From positions 434,001 to 498,000 of the forward strand of contig CANKYZ010000001.1 in the NCBI GenBank assembly GCA_947488325.1: a stretch of DNA of 64,000 nt. Direction: 5' to 3'. Every line of letters begins with the position of its first letter. Position 1 is the stretch's first letter. The notes below the pieces were generated by a model. The model saw nothing but the letters and a program-made list of their open reading frames with translations. It ran no database searches and had not been told where the DNA came from. The DNA is from an uncultured Erythrobacter sp. (GTDB lineage: Bacteria > Pseudomonadota > Alphaproteobacteria > Sphingomonadales > Sphingomonadaceae). A program made the translations under genes and the position numbers. Below, one piece after another: positions 51,889-60,288 of the stretch.

Positions 51889-52387
51889 CGATTAATCCTG
51901 TAGGTTATTGTCGTTGCGTAGAAGGATCGTATGGGATTTCCCGCCGCATCACGAGCGTGATTGAAACGCGCTCTCATCATTGCATTGCAAACTGGAGATT
52001 CAAGCCGATCAATCTCAGTGGAATTTTCTAGGTGACAATCAGAAACACTGCCGTTTTCCTCCACAATAGCCCGCATTCTAAATATCACCTGCTCGCTCGA
52101 ACGCAGCGCAGATCTTGGATGACTGTCGATAATCCTTCGAGTGATGGCTGCTTCATTGGTCCATTTCGGCGGGAGGTAGCTTGGTGTTCCTCTAGATCTA
52201 GACCCCAGTCGCGCAGCAGATCGCTTGTACAGGTGTTGTTCGTCTTCCGTACCGAACATGCGTTCAAGTCTGCAGCGGTTTTCCCCGAAGTCAATATTCC
52301 AAGGTGAAACGGGTTCAAGGCGTGTTGCCCCATCGCAGCAGATGCAACCAAACCAAAAATAGAAAATGTGCTATTCGTGACGCGCAT
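51885..52387 (-). pseudogene. TonB C-terminal-domain protein with apparent frameshift
   Basis: Two minus-strand frames seem to belong to one gene. The upstream frame starts at ATG 52387 with a signal-peptide-like MRVTNSTFSIFGLVASAAM and a segment containing two cysteines (LNACSVRKTNNTCTSDLLRD). The downstream frame, open from 52259 to 51885, holds a TonB C-terminal-like domain: PKWTNEAAITRRIIDSHPRS, QVIFRMRAIVEENGSVSDCH and RFNHARDAAGNPIRSFY. Switching frames near 52180-52215, around a duplicated TCTAGA, would join them. It may be a recent pseudogene, a sequence error, or a short cytosolic protein starting at 52259. Stop at 51885, overlapping the FlbT-like gene end. Confidence 0.45.
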
Positions 52388-52394
52388 AGCAATA

Positions 52395-52428
52395 GGCCTC
52401 GACTGCGCAGAATAGCGCAGCGGAGGCC
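52395..52428. terminator. Hairpin downstream of etfA
   Basis: GGCCTC (52395-52400) pairs with GAGGCC (52423-52428), enclosing a second perfect stem CTGCGC/GCGCAG. It lies 29 bases past the etfA stop. A T-rich stretch follows only on the plus side, so termination of etfA transcripts would rely on the long stem alone. Confidence 0.5.
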
Positions 52429-52456
52429 TTTGACAATCTTGAGTTTTTAGTAAGGT

Positions 52457-53389
52457 TTAGCCCAGTGCGTTGGTCAATTCAGGGACTGCATTATAGAGGT
52501 CTGCGACGAGGCCAATATCTGCGACCTGGAAAATAGGTGCATCTTCGTCCTTATTGATAGCGATGATGGTTTTGGAATCCTTCATGCCAGCAAGATGTTG
52601 GATCGCACCGGAAATGCCGATTGCGATATAGACGTCCGGAGCGACGATCTTTCCGGTTTGGCCGACTTGGTAATCGTTAGGAACATAGCCCGCATCAACT
52701 GCGGCGCGCGATGCGCCGATTGCCGCGCCGAGTTTGTCGGCAAGCGGGTTGATGATCTGCTCAAATGTCTCGCTATCTTTCAGTGCGCGGCCACCCGATA
52801 CGATGATCTTGGCGCCGGCGAGCTCAGGACGCTCGCTCTTGGCAACTTCGCGGCTGACGAAGCTGGAAATGCCAGCATCACCGGGACCGGGCGCATCTTC
52901 GACAGCAGCAGAGCCGCCTTCAGTTGCGGCCTTATCAAACGCGGTACCGCGTACAGTGATGACCAGCTTTGCGTCGCTGGATTCAACGGTTGCGATAGCA
53001 TTGCCAGCGTAGATTGGGCGAGTGAAGGTTTTGTCGCCCTCAACCGAAAGGATGTCCGAGATTTGCATCACGTCCAAATGGGCAGCAACGCGCGGTGCGA
53101 TGTTCTTGCCCGAAGTGGTGGCCGGGGCGAGGAATGCATCATAGCTTTCCATCAGGCCTGCAACTAAAGGCGCGACGTTTTCGGCGAGGAAATCCCCATA
53201 AGCTGCATCGTCAGCCTTTAGCACCTTTGCGACACCAGTGATTTTCGTAGCAGCATCTGCGGCGGATCCGCAATTGTGACCGGCGACCAATGCGTGGACT
53301 TCGCCCAGCTTAGCAGCAGCGGTGACAACGGCGAGTGTCGCATCGTTGACTGATGAATTGTCGTGTTCGACCAGAACCAGAGTGTTCAT
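52457..53389 (-). CDS. etfA: Electron transfer flavoprotein subunit alpha
   Basis: The FAD-binding subunit of the flavoprotein that carries electrons from acyl-CoA and other dehydrogenases to ETF-ubiquinone oxidoreductase. It starts [20 protein letters not shown]. The C-terminal FAD domain holds [60 protein letters not shown] and [20 protein letters not shown]. The 310-residue length is standard. It follows etfB by 33 bases in one operon. Confidence 0.97.
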   Translation of the reverse strand: MNTLVLVEHDNSSVNDATLAVVTAAAKLGEVHALVAGHNCGSAADAATKITGVAKVLKADDAAYGDFLAENVAPLVAGLMESYDAFLAPATTSGKNIAPRVAAHLDVMQISDILSVEGDKTFTRPIYAGNAIATVESSDAKLVITVRGTAFDKAATEGGSAAVEDAPGPGDAGISSFVSREVAKSERPELAGAKIIVSGGRALKDSETFEQIINPLADKLGAAIGASRAAVDAGYVPNDYQVGQTGKIVAPDVYIAIGISGAIQHLAGMKDSKTIIAINKDEDAPIFQVADIGLVADLYNAVPELTNALG

Positions 53390-53422
53390 GTCTGTCTATT
53401 CCTTTCCTGCTCGGACCTTCGC

Positions 53423-54169
53423 TTACGCGATTCCGAGGGCCTTAATTTTCTCAACCAGCGCGGCGACGTCTTCGACCTTTTCACCGGCCTGGCGAACTGG
53501 TGGTTCACTGACATTGGTGGTGGTCAAACGCGGCGCAATATCGACGCCAAAGTCTGCCGGGGTTTTGGCATCAAGCGGCTTTTTCTTCGCTTTCATGATG
53601 TTTGGCAGCGATGCATAGCGCGGTTCATTCAGACGCAAATCAGTTGTCACGATGGCTGGAAGCGTGAGCTTCACAGTTTCAAGACCGCCATCAATCTCAC
53701 GCTTTACAGAAACGCTGTCGCCATCGATTTCGATTGTGTTGGCAAAGGTTCCCTGCGGACGGCCCATCAGTGCGGCGAGCATTTGGCCGGTTTGATTGCT
53801 GTCATCGCTGATTGATTGCTTACCAAGAAGCACCAGGCCAGGCTGTTCCTCATCAGCGATTGCTCTGAGAATTTTCGCTACGGCGAGCGGCTCTACCTCT
53901 TCATCGGTTTCAACCAGGATCGCGCGGTCTGCACCCATGGCCAGTGCGGTGCGCAGAGTTTCCTGCGCTTTGGCTGGGCCAACTGAAACCGCGATGATTT
54001 CATCAGCTTTGCCCGCCTCTTTGATACGGATTGCTTCTTCAACAGCAATTTCATCAAAGGGGTTCATGCTCATTTTGACATTGGCAAGGTCCACGCCCGA
54101 GCCATCGGCTTTCACACGCGGTTTGACGTTATAGTCGATCACTCGCTTTACGGGCACGAGGATTTTCAT
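53423..54169 (-). CDS. etfB: Electron transfer flavoprotein subunit beta
   Basis: The AMP-binding partner of EtfA. Family segments are [80 protein letters not shown] and the C-terminal EtfB signature, [21 protein letters not shown]. The residue count is 248. ATG 54169 has AGGAAGGA six to eight bases upstream. A 25-base palindrome about 40 bases ahead of the gene overlaps a likely promoter and suggests repression tied to fatty-acid or branched-chain amino acid breakdown. Confidence 0.97.
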   Translation of the reverse strand: MKILVPVKRVIDYNVKPRVKADGSGVDLANVKMSMNPFDEIAVEEAIRIKEAGKADEIIAVSVGPAKAQETLRTALAMGADRAILVETDEEVEPLAVAKILRAIADEEQPGLVLLGKQSISDDSNQTGQMLAALMGRPQGTFANTIEIDGDSVSVKREIDGGLETVKLTLPAIVTTDLRLNEPRYASLPNIMKAKKKPLDAKTPADFGVDIAPRLTTTNVSEPPVRQAGEKVEDVAALVEKIKALGIA

Positions 54170-54208
54170 GGGGTATCCTTCCTGTCACATATTCTTGCGC
54201 TCGCCCTA

Positions 54209-54233
54209 ACTTGCGTTTACGTAAACGTCAAGT
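54209..54233. promoter_or_regulatory. Palindromic operator in the etfBA promoter
   Basis: The core CGTTTACGTAAACG (54214-54227) is a perfect 14-base palindrome, extended by ACTTG on one side and CAAGT on the other after one extra base. On the minus strand a TTGACG -35-like box lies within it, followed 17 bases later by TAGGGC. It resembles operators of fatty-acid or branched-chain amino acid degradation regulators (LiuR/PsrA-like), an identification made from memory of those motifs. Confidence 0.6.
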
Positions 54234-54356
54234 TGAGGTAAGCCTCGCTAATTATCCAATGCCTCCCGGCACTTCACATTCTGTCTTGCCAATCTCAAGC
54301 GCAATCGTCCATCATCTTTAACGCCATTACTTTTGATAGACGGTGGGGAGAATTTG

Positions 54357-54908
54357 ATGAGACGGGCTGGGAAGCGCGCGGTGAAACGCGTTGGACACAC
54401 CATGACAACCATTGCTGCCTTGGTACTATCCGCGTCGCTATCCGCGCAGGAAACGCGATTGGGCGAGGAAGGTTTCGAATCGCCGCCCGCTGACCTGTCG
54501 CAAATGGAGTGGCTTGTGGGGCAATGGAGCGGAGCCGGGATTGGCGGCGCACCGGCAATGGAAAGTTGGCTGCCGCCTACTGGTCCGACAATGGTCGGGA
54601 CGTTTGTTCAGCAGATTGCGGGTGAAGACGGCTCGCCATCGATCATGTTCACTGAGCATATGTATTTGATGCAGGAAGAGGGCACACTTGTTCTGCGCCT
54701 CAAGCACTTCAACGCCGATCTCACCGGTTGGGAGGAAAAGGACGGCATGCTCACTTTCCGCCTTGTCGCGATTGAGCCGTGCGCCGCCTATTTCAACGCG
54801 CTGACTTTACGCTGCGCCGACGCGGACAAGCCCGGTGAAGGGCTTGTCGCGGCGGTACGGATGCAGTCAGGCGCGGAATTGGGCTTTCAATTCACTCCCG
54901 TAGAATAG
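54357..54908 (+). CDS. Secreted DUF6265 family protein
   Basis: A 183-residue exported protein. An Arg/Lys-rich N-region and hydrophobic helix (HTMTTIAALVLSASLSAQET) form a signal peptide cut near LSAQ. The mature part matches DUF6265: QMEWLVGQWSGAGIGGAPAM, ESWLPPTGPTMVGTFVQQ, FTEHMYLMQEEGTLVLRLKH and a C-terminal barrel-like region. The family has a lipocalin-like fold in appearance, and its ligand is unknown. ATG 54357 has GGGGAG six bases upstream. It is divergent from etfBA and converges on sucC with a 15-base gap. Confidence 0.85.
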   Translation: MRRAGKRAVKRVGHTMTTIAALVLSASLSAQETRLGEEGFESPPADLSQMEWLVGQWSGAGIGGAPAMESWLPPTGPTMVGTFVQQIAGEDGSPSIMFTEHMYLMQEEGTLVLRLKHFNADLTGWEEKDGMLTFRLVAIEPCAAYFNALTLRCADADKPGEGLVAAVRMQSGAELGFQFTPVE

Positions 54909-54923
54909 TCATGAGCGGTAGGC

Positions 54924-56138
54924 TTAAGCTGCCTGCTTGACCTCAGCGACGATTTTCTTCGCCGCGTCGCCCAGATCGTCCGCTGCCACAATTGGCAGGC
55001 CCGAATTGGCAAGGATTTCCTTGCCAGCAGCAACATTTGTGCCCTCAAGGCGCACAACCAGCGGAACTTGCAGGTTCACATCCTTTGCCGCCTGAACGAT
55101 ACCATTGGCGATAATGTCGCATTTCATGATCCCGCCAAAGATATTGACGAGGATGCCTTCAACAGCCGGGTCTTTCAGGATGATCTTGAACGCCGCCGTG
55201 ACCTTTTCAGTCGTCGCACCGCCACCAACGTCGAGGAAGTTGGCAGGGAACGCGCCATTTAGCTTGATGATATCCATCGTAGCCATGGCGAGGCCTGCAC
55301 CATTGACCATGCAGCCGATATTCCCGTCCAGCTTGATGTAGGCGAGATCGTATTCACTCGCTTCAACTTCGGCTGGGTCTTCCTCTGTCTCGTCACGCAT
55401 CGCTTCAATCGCTGGGTGGCGATAGAGCGCGTTGCCGTCAAAGCTCATCTTGGTGTCAAGCACTAGCAGGTCAGCATTGCCGTCCGCATCAGGCTTGGTT
55501 TCCACCAACGGATTAATCTCAAGCATTTCGCAATCGCTCGACATAAATGCCTTGTAGAGCTGCGCCGCAAGCTTCTGACATTTTTTGTTAAGCGCGCCCG
55601 ACAATTTGAGAGCGAAGGCCACAGCACGTCCGTGGTGGGCCATAAAGCCCTGCGCCGGATCAATGGTGATCGTTGTGATCAGTTCGGGAGTGTTGTGTGC
55701 CACGTCTTCGATATCCATGCCGCCTTCGGTCGAGGCGACCATGGCGACCTGGCCTGATGCCCGGTCCACAAGCATGGCGAGGTAATATTCGCTTTCAATA
55801 TCAACGCCGTCGGTCACATAGAGGCGGTTCACCTGCTTGCCCTCGACACCCGTCTGGATTGTGACCAGTGTGTTGCCGAGCATATCGCGCGCATCCGATT
55901 CGACATCGTCGATGCTTTTGGCGAGGCGTACGCCGCCCTTCGCGTCCTCAGGCAGTTCCTCGAACTTGCCCTTACCGCGGCCGCCAGCATGAATTTGGGC
56001 CTTCACCACATAAAGCGGGCCGGGGAGTTTTTTGGCCCCTGCGACGGCTTCTTCAACGGTGAGCGCAGCGTGGCCATCCGGGACAGCAATGCCGTGTTCC
56101 TTAAGCAGTTCCTTGGCCTGATATTCATGAACGTTCAT
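54924..56138 (-). CDS. sucC: Succinate-CoA ligase (ADP-forming) subunit beta
   Basis: The beta subunit of the citric-acid-cycle enzyme joining succinate and CoA with ATP formation. The ATP-grasp domain begins [20 protein letters not shown] and has [37 protein letters not shown] and the C-terminal CoA-ligase domain with [40 protein letters not shown] and [15 protein letters not shown] are complete. There are 404 residues. The alpha-subunit gene sucD, often directly downstream, is not here; the next gene downstream points the other way. Confidence 0.97.
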   Translation of the reverse strand: MNVHEYQAKELLKEHGIAVPDGHAALTVEEAVAGAKKLPGPLYVVKAQIHAGGRGKGKFEELPEDAKGGVRLAKSIDDVESDARDMLGNTLVTIQTGVEGKQVNRLYVTDGVDIESEYYLAMLVDRASGQVAMVASTEGGMDIEDVAHNTPELITTITIDPAQGFMAHHGRAVAFALKLSGALNKKCQKLAAQLYKAFMSSDCEMLEINPLVETKPDADGNADLLVLDTKMSFDGNALYRHPAIEAMRDETEEDPAEVEASEYDLAYIKLDGNIGCMVNGAGLAMATMDIIKLNGAFPANFLDVGGGATTEKVTAAFKIILKDPAVEGILVNIFGGIMKCDIIANGIVQAAKDVNLQVPLVVRLEGTNVAAGKEILANSGLPIVAADDLGDAAKKIVAEVKQAA

Positions 56139-56266
56139 GCGGCTTGATCCCTTTTATCTGGATGTACCCGTGGAGAGGTTGTTTGCGCGAGGCATAAGCA
56201 CGTATCGCCGCACTTGAAAAGTCCCGAAGAGCGCTTCACGAGGACACATCGTAGGAATGCTCAAAA

Positions 56267-57043
56267 ATGATAGATCAGGGTCGGTTTCAGGAAATTGTTC
56301 GCGAAGCGGGCCGGATCGCACATTCGCGATGGCCGGGTGACGGTTATGCATTGGAAAGTTGGGATAAAACTCCCGGCAATCCAGTAAGCGAAGCCGACCT
56401 TGCTGTAGATGTATTCTTACGCCGCGAATTGGGCTTGCTGTTGCCGTCTGCTGCTTGGTTGTCTGAAGAGACGGCAGATGACAAGAATCGAACTAAGAGC
56501 GATCTGATCTGGGTGGTCGATCCCATTGATGGGACCAGAGACTTTGTCCGAGCCAAGGCTGGTTGGGCAGTGTCGGTTGCGTTGGTAAGCAGTGGTCGCC
56601 CACTAATCGGGATGTTGGCAGCACCAGCGCGCGATGAAGAATGGTTTTCGGTCGCCGGGCAGGGTGCGACATTGAATGGGCGACCGCTTAAAGCCAGTGC
56701 TCGAACAGAATTTTCAGGATCGCGTGTGCCTGTCGATCAATTGCCTAGCGCGGATTCTGATCTTGTTGCGGTGGAGAAGCCAAATTCAATCGCGCTCAGG
56801 ATTGCAATGGTTGCCGATGATAGGGCCGATTTACTCGCAACTCTCCGATGGGGCTTTGAGTGGGATGTCGCAGCTGCAACGCTGATTGCGCGTGAAGCGG
56901 GTGCACAAGTATCCGACGCTTTCGGCAAACCGCTGGCCTATAATAAACATGATCCGCGCGATTTCGGCGTTCTTGTCACCTCGCCGCATATCCATGCAGA
57001 TGCAGTGGCGAGGCTTAATGAAAGAGCAAATCAGCTAAAGTAA
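56267..57043 (+). CDS. Inositol monophosphatase family protein (CysQ-like)
   Basis: A metal-dependent sugar or nucleotide phosphatase of the IMPase/FBPase fold, 258 residues. Metal ligands appear in LSEETADD (Glu), WVVDPIDGTRDFVR (Asp-Pro-x-Asp-Gly) and FEWDVAAATLIAREAGAQV. The pattern fits 3'(2'),5'-bisphosphate nucleotidase (CysQ) or histidinol phosphatase as well as inositol monophosphatase; substrate cannot be settled by eye. The start ATG 56267 has weak upstream signals. A terminator follows at 57059. Confidence 0.9.
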   Translation: MIDQGRFQEIVREAGRIAHSRWPGDGYALESWDKTPGNPVSEADLAVDVFLRRELGLLLPSAAWLSEETADDKNRTKSDLIWVVDPIDGTRDFVRAKAGWAVSVALVSSGRPLIGMLAAPARDEEWFSVAGQGATLNGRPLKASARTEFSGSRVPVDQLPSADSDLVAVEKPNSIALRIAMVADDRADLLATLRWGFEWDVAAATLIAREAGAQVSDAFGKPLAYNKHDPRDFGVLVTSPHIHADAVARLNERANQLK

Positions 57044-57058
57044 GCCCATACATAGAAC

Positions 57059-57085
57059 GGCCGGCCCAAACGGACCGGCCTTTCT
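57059..57085 (+). terminator. Intrinsic terminator after the IMPase-family gene
   Basis: GGCCGG (57059-57064) and CCGGCC (57075-57080) form a 6-bp GC stem with a 10-base loop, followed by TTTCT. It lies between two converging genes, the phosphatase and the OmpA-type lipoprotein. Confidence 0.72.
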
Positions 57086-57104
57086 ATCAACATTTGACCT
57101 AAGA

Positions 57105-57800
57105 TTATTGCGCACGTGCCGCGTTCACATCGTCTTGGCTGATCGGAATGATCTTAATTTCGACACGGCGGTTCATCGGCTCGTCCACGCCATCAGCGGT
57201 TTTGACACGCAGATAGTCGTAGCTTTCGCCAAAGCCGCGCGTTTCAAGACGGCTGCGAGCAACACCGCGTGCGGCAAGGTAATCCGCGACAGCCTGCGCA
57301 CGCCGTTCTGAAAGACCTTGGTTTAAGGCATCAGAGCCGGTCGTGTCGGTAAAGCCGTAAACGTCGATCAGGCTGTTGGGATAGTTGATTAGGCTGGTCG
57401 CAACTGAATTGAGCGAATCGTAGAAGCCGGGATTGATGTCGGCTGATCCGCGCGTGAAGGTAACGCCATCGGGCAGGCGAACGAGGATTGCATCTTGATC
57501 GCCTACCTCTTCTACATCCACTCCTGTTCCCTCTAACTCTTCGTCAAGCTCGCGGATTTGGTCATCGAACTGTTTGCCAACCACTGCCCCTGCGGAACCG
57601 CCAATACCAGCGCCGATAATACGCGCGGTGTTGCCGCCAATCGCTCCGCCCAGCAAGTAACCCAATGTTCCGCCCAAGCCTGCACCGATGGCTGTGCGCG
57701 AAACTTTTCGTTCGCCAGTGTTGGGGTCGGTGACGCAGGCGCTGGTTCCGAGCAGCGCAAGAGCCGCTGTACTCGAGACTAGGATACGTGAAGTTTTCAT
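57105..57800 (-). CDS. OmpA-family lipoprotein with glycine zipper
   Basis: A 231-residue outer-membrane lipoprotein. A lipoprotein signal with lipobox GTSAC (residues 1-22) is followed by a Gly-rich glycine-zipper segment (IGAGLGGTLGYLLGGAIGGN, IIGAGIGGSAGAVVG). A C-terminal OmpA/MotB peptidoglycan-binding domain follows, with INPGFYDSLNSVATSLINYP, IDVYGFTDTTGSDALNQGLS and the closing NRRVEIKI. It probably tethers the outer membrane to peptidoglycan (YiaD type). ATG 57800 has a strong GGAGGA seven bases upstream. Divergent from the CNNM/CorC gene. Confidence 0.94.
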   Translation of the reverse strand: MKTSRILVSSTAALALLGTSACVTDPNTGERKVSRTAIGAGLGGTLGYLLGGAIGGNTARIIGAGIGGSAGAVVGKQFDDQIRELDEELEGTGVDVEEVGDQDAILVRLPDGVTFTRGSADINPGFYDSLNSVATSLINYPNSLIDVYGFTDTTGSDALNQGLSERRAQAVADYLAARGVARSRLETRGFGESYDYLRVKTADGVDEPMNRRVEIKIIPISQDDVNAARAQ

Positions 57801-57890
57801 TGTTTGGTCCTCCGATTGGAATTTGGCTCTATCAAATTAGACGTGGCCTGCGCCTTGAACTTTGCAAAAACCGTCTTGGGCGTTGCTAAT

Positions 57891-57918
57891 TTGCGGTCTG
57901 ATGAATGAATAGTAAACT
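57891..57918 (+). promoter_or_regulatory. Candidate promoter of the CNNM/CorC gene
   Basis: TTGCGG (57891-57896) and TAAACT (57913-57918) with a 16-base spacer lie about 80 bases upstream of the GTG start at 57999 in the divergent gap. The match to consensus is modest. Confidence 0.3.
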
Positions 57919-57998
57919 CGTGTAACCCAGCACAGTAGGCCGGAACAAGTGCACTGCGATGGCTGGCAAGACGCTTCAATTGTGCTAGCGGGTTTTTC

Positions 57999-59312
57999 GT
58001 GACCCCTTTTCCTTGGACAGACCTATTTATCATCGTTGGGCTGATTTTGCTCAATGGCGTCTTCGCCATGTCTGAGCTGGCGATCGTTTCGGCGAAGACA
58101 GCGCGTTTGCAAACTAAAAGCGACGAAGGCTCAGCAGGGGCAAAAACTGCGTTGAAATTGGCAGCTGAGCCCGGCAAATTCCTTTCCACTGTTCAAATCG
58201 GGATCACTTTGATTGCGATCATCACCGGCGCGTATTCCGGCGCTAGCTTAGAAGGTCCTGTTGGCGAACGGCTTGCCGCGCTCGGCGTGCCTGGAGAGAA
58301 TGCGCGCCAAGTCGGCTTTGTGGCCGTGATCGCGCTTACCACCTATCTTAGCGTGGTTGTTGGGGAACTTGTCCCGAAACAGCTGGCATTGCGCGCTGCG
58401 ATTCCAATTTCGGTAGTCATGTCCCGACCGATGGCATTTTTGGCGACTATAGGCGCTCCGTTGGTGTGGTTGCTCGATACGTCATCTGCATTGATTATCC
58501 GGCTGTTTGGTATTCGTTCAAAAGGGCAAAGCTCGGTAACTGCCGAAGAATTACAGATGATATTTGCTGATGCGACGCAATCGGGGGTGATTGAGGCGGA
58601 GCAGCACCAGATCCTGACCGGAGTGGTCCGTCTCGCCGAACGTCCCGTGCGGGAAATGATGACGCCGCGCACTGAGCTCGATTGGATTGAAGTTGATGCC
58701 GATATCGATCAAATCAAACAAGCCATTGAGGACAGTCCGCATTCGCTTTTACCCGTGACAGAAGGGTCGCCCGATTCGATCCTGGGCATCGTCAAAGTGC
58801 GCGAAGTTCTTGCAGCTTTGGTTGCCGGAGAGAGTGTCTCGATCCGGTCCATGATGCACAAAGCCGAAGTGGTCCCCGATCAGCTGGACGCAATGGATGC
58901 GCTGCGTGTGCTGCAATCGGCGGATACCGCCATGGCAGTGGTGCATGACGAATATGGCCACTTTGAAGGGATTGTGACACCCGTTGACCTGCTCACCGCG
59001 ATCGCTGGTAATTTCGCCAGCGATAAAGATCAAGGCGATGCGCCCAAGATTGTAGAACGCAGCGATGGGTCTTTGCTGGTCTCAGGCTCACTACCTGCCG
59101 ATGGCCTCGCTGATCGGTTGGGCCTCGATTATGGTGAGGGCCGGGAGTTTGGGACCGCTGCGGGCTATGCGCTGTCAGTTATGAAAAAGCTCCCGCTCGA
59201 AGGCGAGAGCTTTACCGATCAGGGTTGGAGCTTCGAAGTTGTCGATATGGACAATCGCCGAATCGACAAAATCCTTGTCCGCAAGCTCGAAGAAGAGCCC
59301 TCAGAAGTTTAA
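57999..59312 (+). CDS. CNNM/HlyC-CorC family transporter (hemolysin family protein)
   Basis: A 437-residue membrane protein of the CNNM group, linked to magnesium or cobalt export. The N-terminal DUF21 domain has three to four helices (LFIIVGLILLNGVFAMSELA, VQIGITLIAIITGAYSGASL, FVAVIALTTYLSVVVGELVP). A CBS pair follows (MMTPRTELDWIEVDADIDQI, VHDEYGHFEGIVTPVDLLTA), and then the C-terminal CorC_HlyC domain (LDYGEGREFGTAAGYALSVM). The name hemolysin is historical and does not imply toxin activity. The start is GTG 57999. Confidence 0.93.
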   Translation: MTPFPWTDLFIIVGLILLNGVFAMSELAIVSAKTARLQTKSDEGSAGAKTALKLAAEPGKFLSTVQIGITLIAIITGAYSGASLEGPVGERLAALGVPGENARQVGFVAVIALTTYLSVVVGELVPKQLALRAAIPISVVMSRPMAFLATIGAPLVWLLDTSSALIIRLFGIRSKGQSSVTAEELQMIFADATQSGVIEAEQHQILTGVVRLAERPVREMMTPRTELDWIEVDADIDQIKQAIEDSPHSLLPVTEGSPDSILGIVKVREVLAALVAGESVSIRSMMHKAEVVPDQLDAMDALRVLQSADTAMAVVHDEYGHFEGIVTPVDLLTAIAGNFASDKDQGDAPKIVERSDGSLLVSGSLPADGLADRLGLDYGEGREFGTAAGYALSVMKKLPLEGESFTDQGWSFEVVDMDNRRIDKILVRKLEEEPSEV

Positions 59313-59335
59313 CGCACGCGGTTCCGCGATAATTC

Positions 59336-59746
59336 TTAGGTAGGGATCAACGTCTGCGCGGCCTGACCATCTCCTTCGGGAGCGGCGATAATGTCGCGGG
59401 TAATGCTGCCTTTGGCCACGGTATTGGTGGCTGGATCACCTACTTGTGAACGGATGCCCGGTGCGGCGCTGCCTGCACGGTCAAGCGCGCTGGTTTCAAT
59501 CTCACTGCGTGCAGCGGGGCCACCAAACAAAGCCTCAAGAGCCTGCTCTGAAGCGGTTCCCTCTGATGGGCGTGGCGCGCCCGGAGCGGGCGGCGTCAGT
59601 GAAAAATCAGGTGGTACGACCAAGGGTGCCTGACGCTGAACGGCGAACTCATCTGGCCGGTCGCGATTGAAAATACCACTGCCACCGCATGCGGCGAGCA
59701 TGGCACAGCCAGCGCCAAGCAGGATTGCGGTTTTCAGGTTACGCAT
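59336..59746 (-). CDS. DUF3035 family lipoprotein
   Basis: A 136-residue lipoprotein with signal MRNLKTAILLGAGCAMLAAC and lipobox LAAC. The DUF3035 core is RPDEFAVQRQAPLVVPPDF with LTPPAPGAPRPSE after it, and the rest is low-complexity. Its function is unknown. ATG 59746 has GGAG eight bases upstream and starts just inside the lspA stop region, so it is coupled to lspA. It would itself be processed by the LspA encoded next to it. Confidence 0.88.
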   Translation of the reverse strand: MRNLKTAILLGAGCAMLAACGGSGIFNRDRPDEFAVQRQAPLVVPPDFSLTPPAPGAPRPSEGTASEQALEALFGGPAARSEIETSALDRAGSAAPGIRSQVGDPATNTVAKGSITRDIIAAPEGDGQAAQTLIPT

Positions 59747-59748
59747 AT

Positions 59749-60288
59749 TCAATTCTCCGCAGGGACGGTTTGTTCGTCCGTAATGTCATCCTTTTCGCGC
59801 ACGAAGAAGCTTCGAGCAAGGATTATGACGACGCCGATGGTGATAGCGGCATCGGCGATGTTGAAAACAAGGAAAGGGCGAAACGTTTCCCCAAAGGCCT
59901 GCACGTGCAAATCTGCATAATCGATGACATAGCCAAATAAGTGGCGATCGCGAATATTTCCGATGGCACCGCCCAGGATCATCGCAAGGCCAAGGATGTC
60001 GCCAAGCAGCTTTTCACGCATCATCCAGACCAGCACGACCAGCGCGATAAGCGCGGTCACACCCACCAAGAGCCAGCGCATTTCCATAGTATGCGCTTGC
60101 AGCATACCCAGCGATATGCCTCGATTTTCGGTGTAGGTGAGATCAAAGAAAGGTAGCAATTCGATATTGCCAACGCTGCGCAGATCAAGCGGGCCGACGA
60201 CGTACCATTTCACGATCTGATCGATCACTGCGAGAAACAAAGCGAAACCAAGCCCGATCAATCGATTGCGAGTAAAGATACTTCTCAT
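59749..60288 (-). CDS. lspA: Lipoprotein signal peptidase (signal peptidase II)
   Basis: The aspartyl protease that removes signal peptides from prolipoproteins. Four transmembrane helices are visible across 179 residues. The catalytic aspartates lie in GGAIGNIRDRHLFGYVIDYA (first Asp in the VIDY segment) and FLVFNIADAAITIGV (second Asp). VIDQIVKWYVV near the N-terminus and LTYTENRGISLGM in the first periplasmic loop are family landmarks. ATG 60288 overlaps the ileS stop (TGATG); GTG 60291 would add one residue. Confidence 0.95.
   Translation of the reverse strand: MRSIFTRNRLIGLGFALFLAVIDQIVKWYVVGPLDLRSVGNIELLPFFDLTYTENRGISLGMLQAHTMEMRWLLVGVTALIALVVLVWMMREKLLGDILGLAMILGGAIGNIRDRHLFGYVIDYADLHVQAFGETFRPFLVFNIADAAITIGVVIILARSFFVREKDDITDEQTVPAEN

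Noticed and set aside
57999..59312. Hemolysin toxin reading of the CNNM/CorC protein
   Set aside because: The DUF21-CBS-CorC architecture marks a cation transporter family; the hemolysin label is historical.
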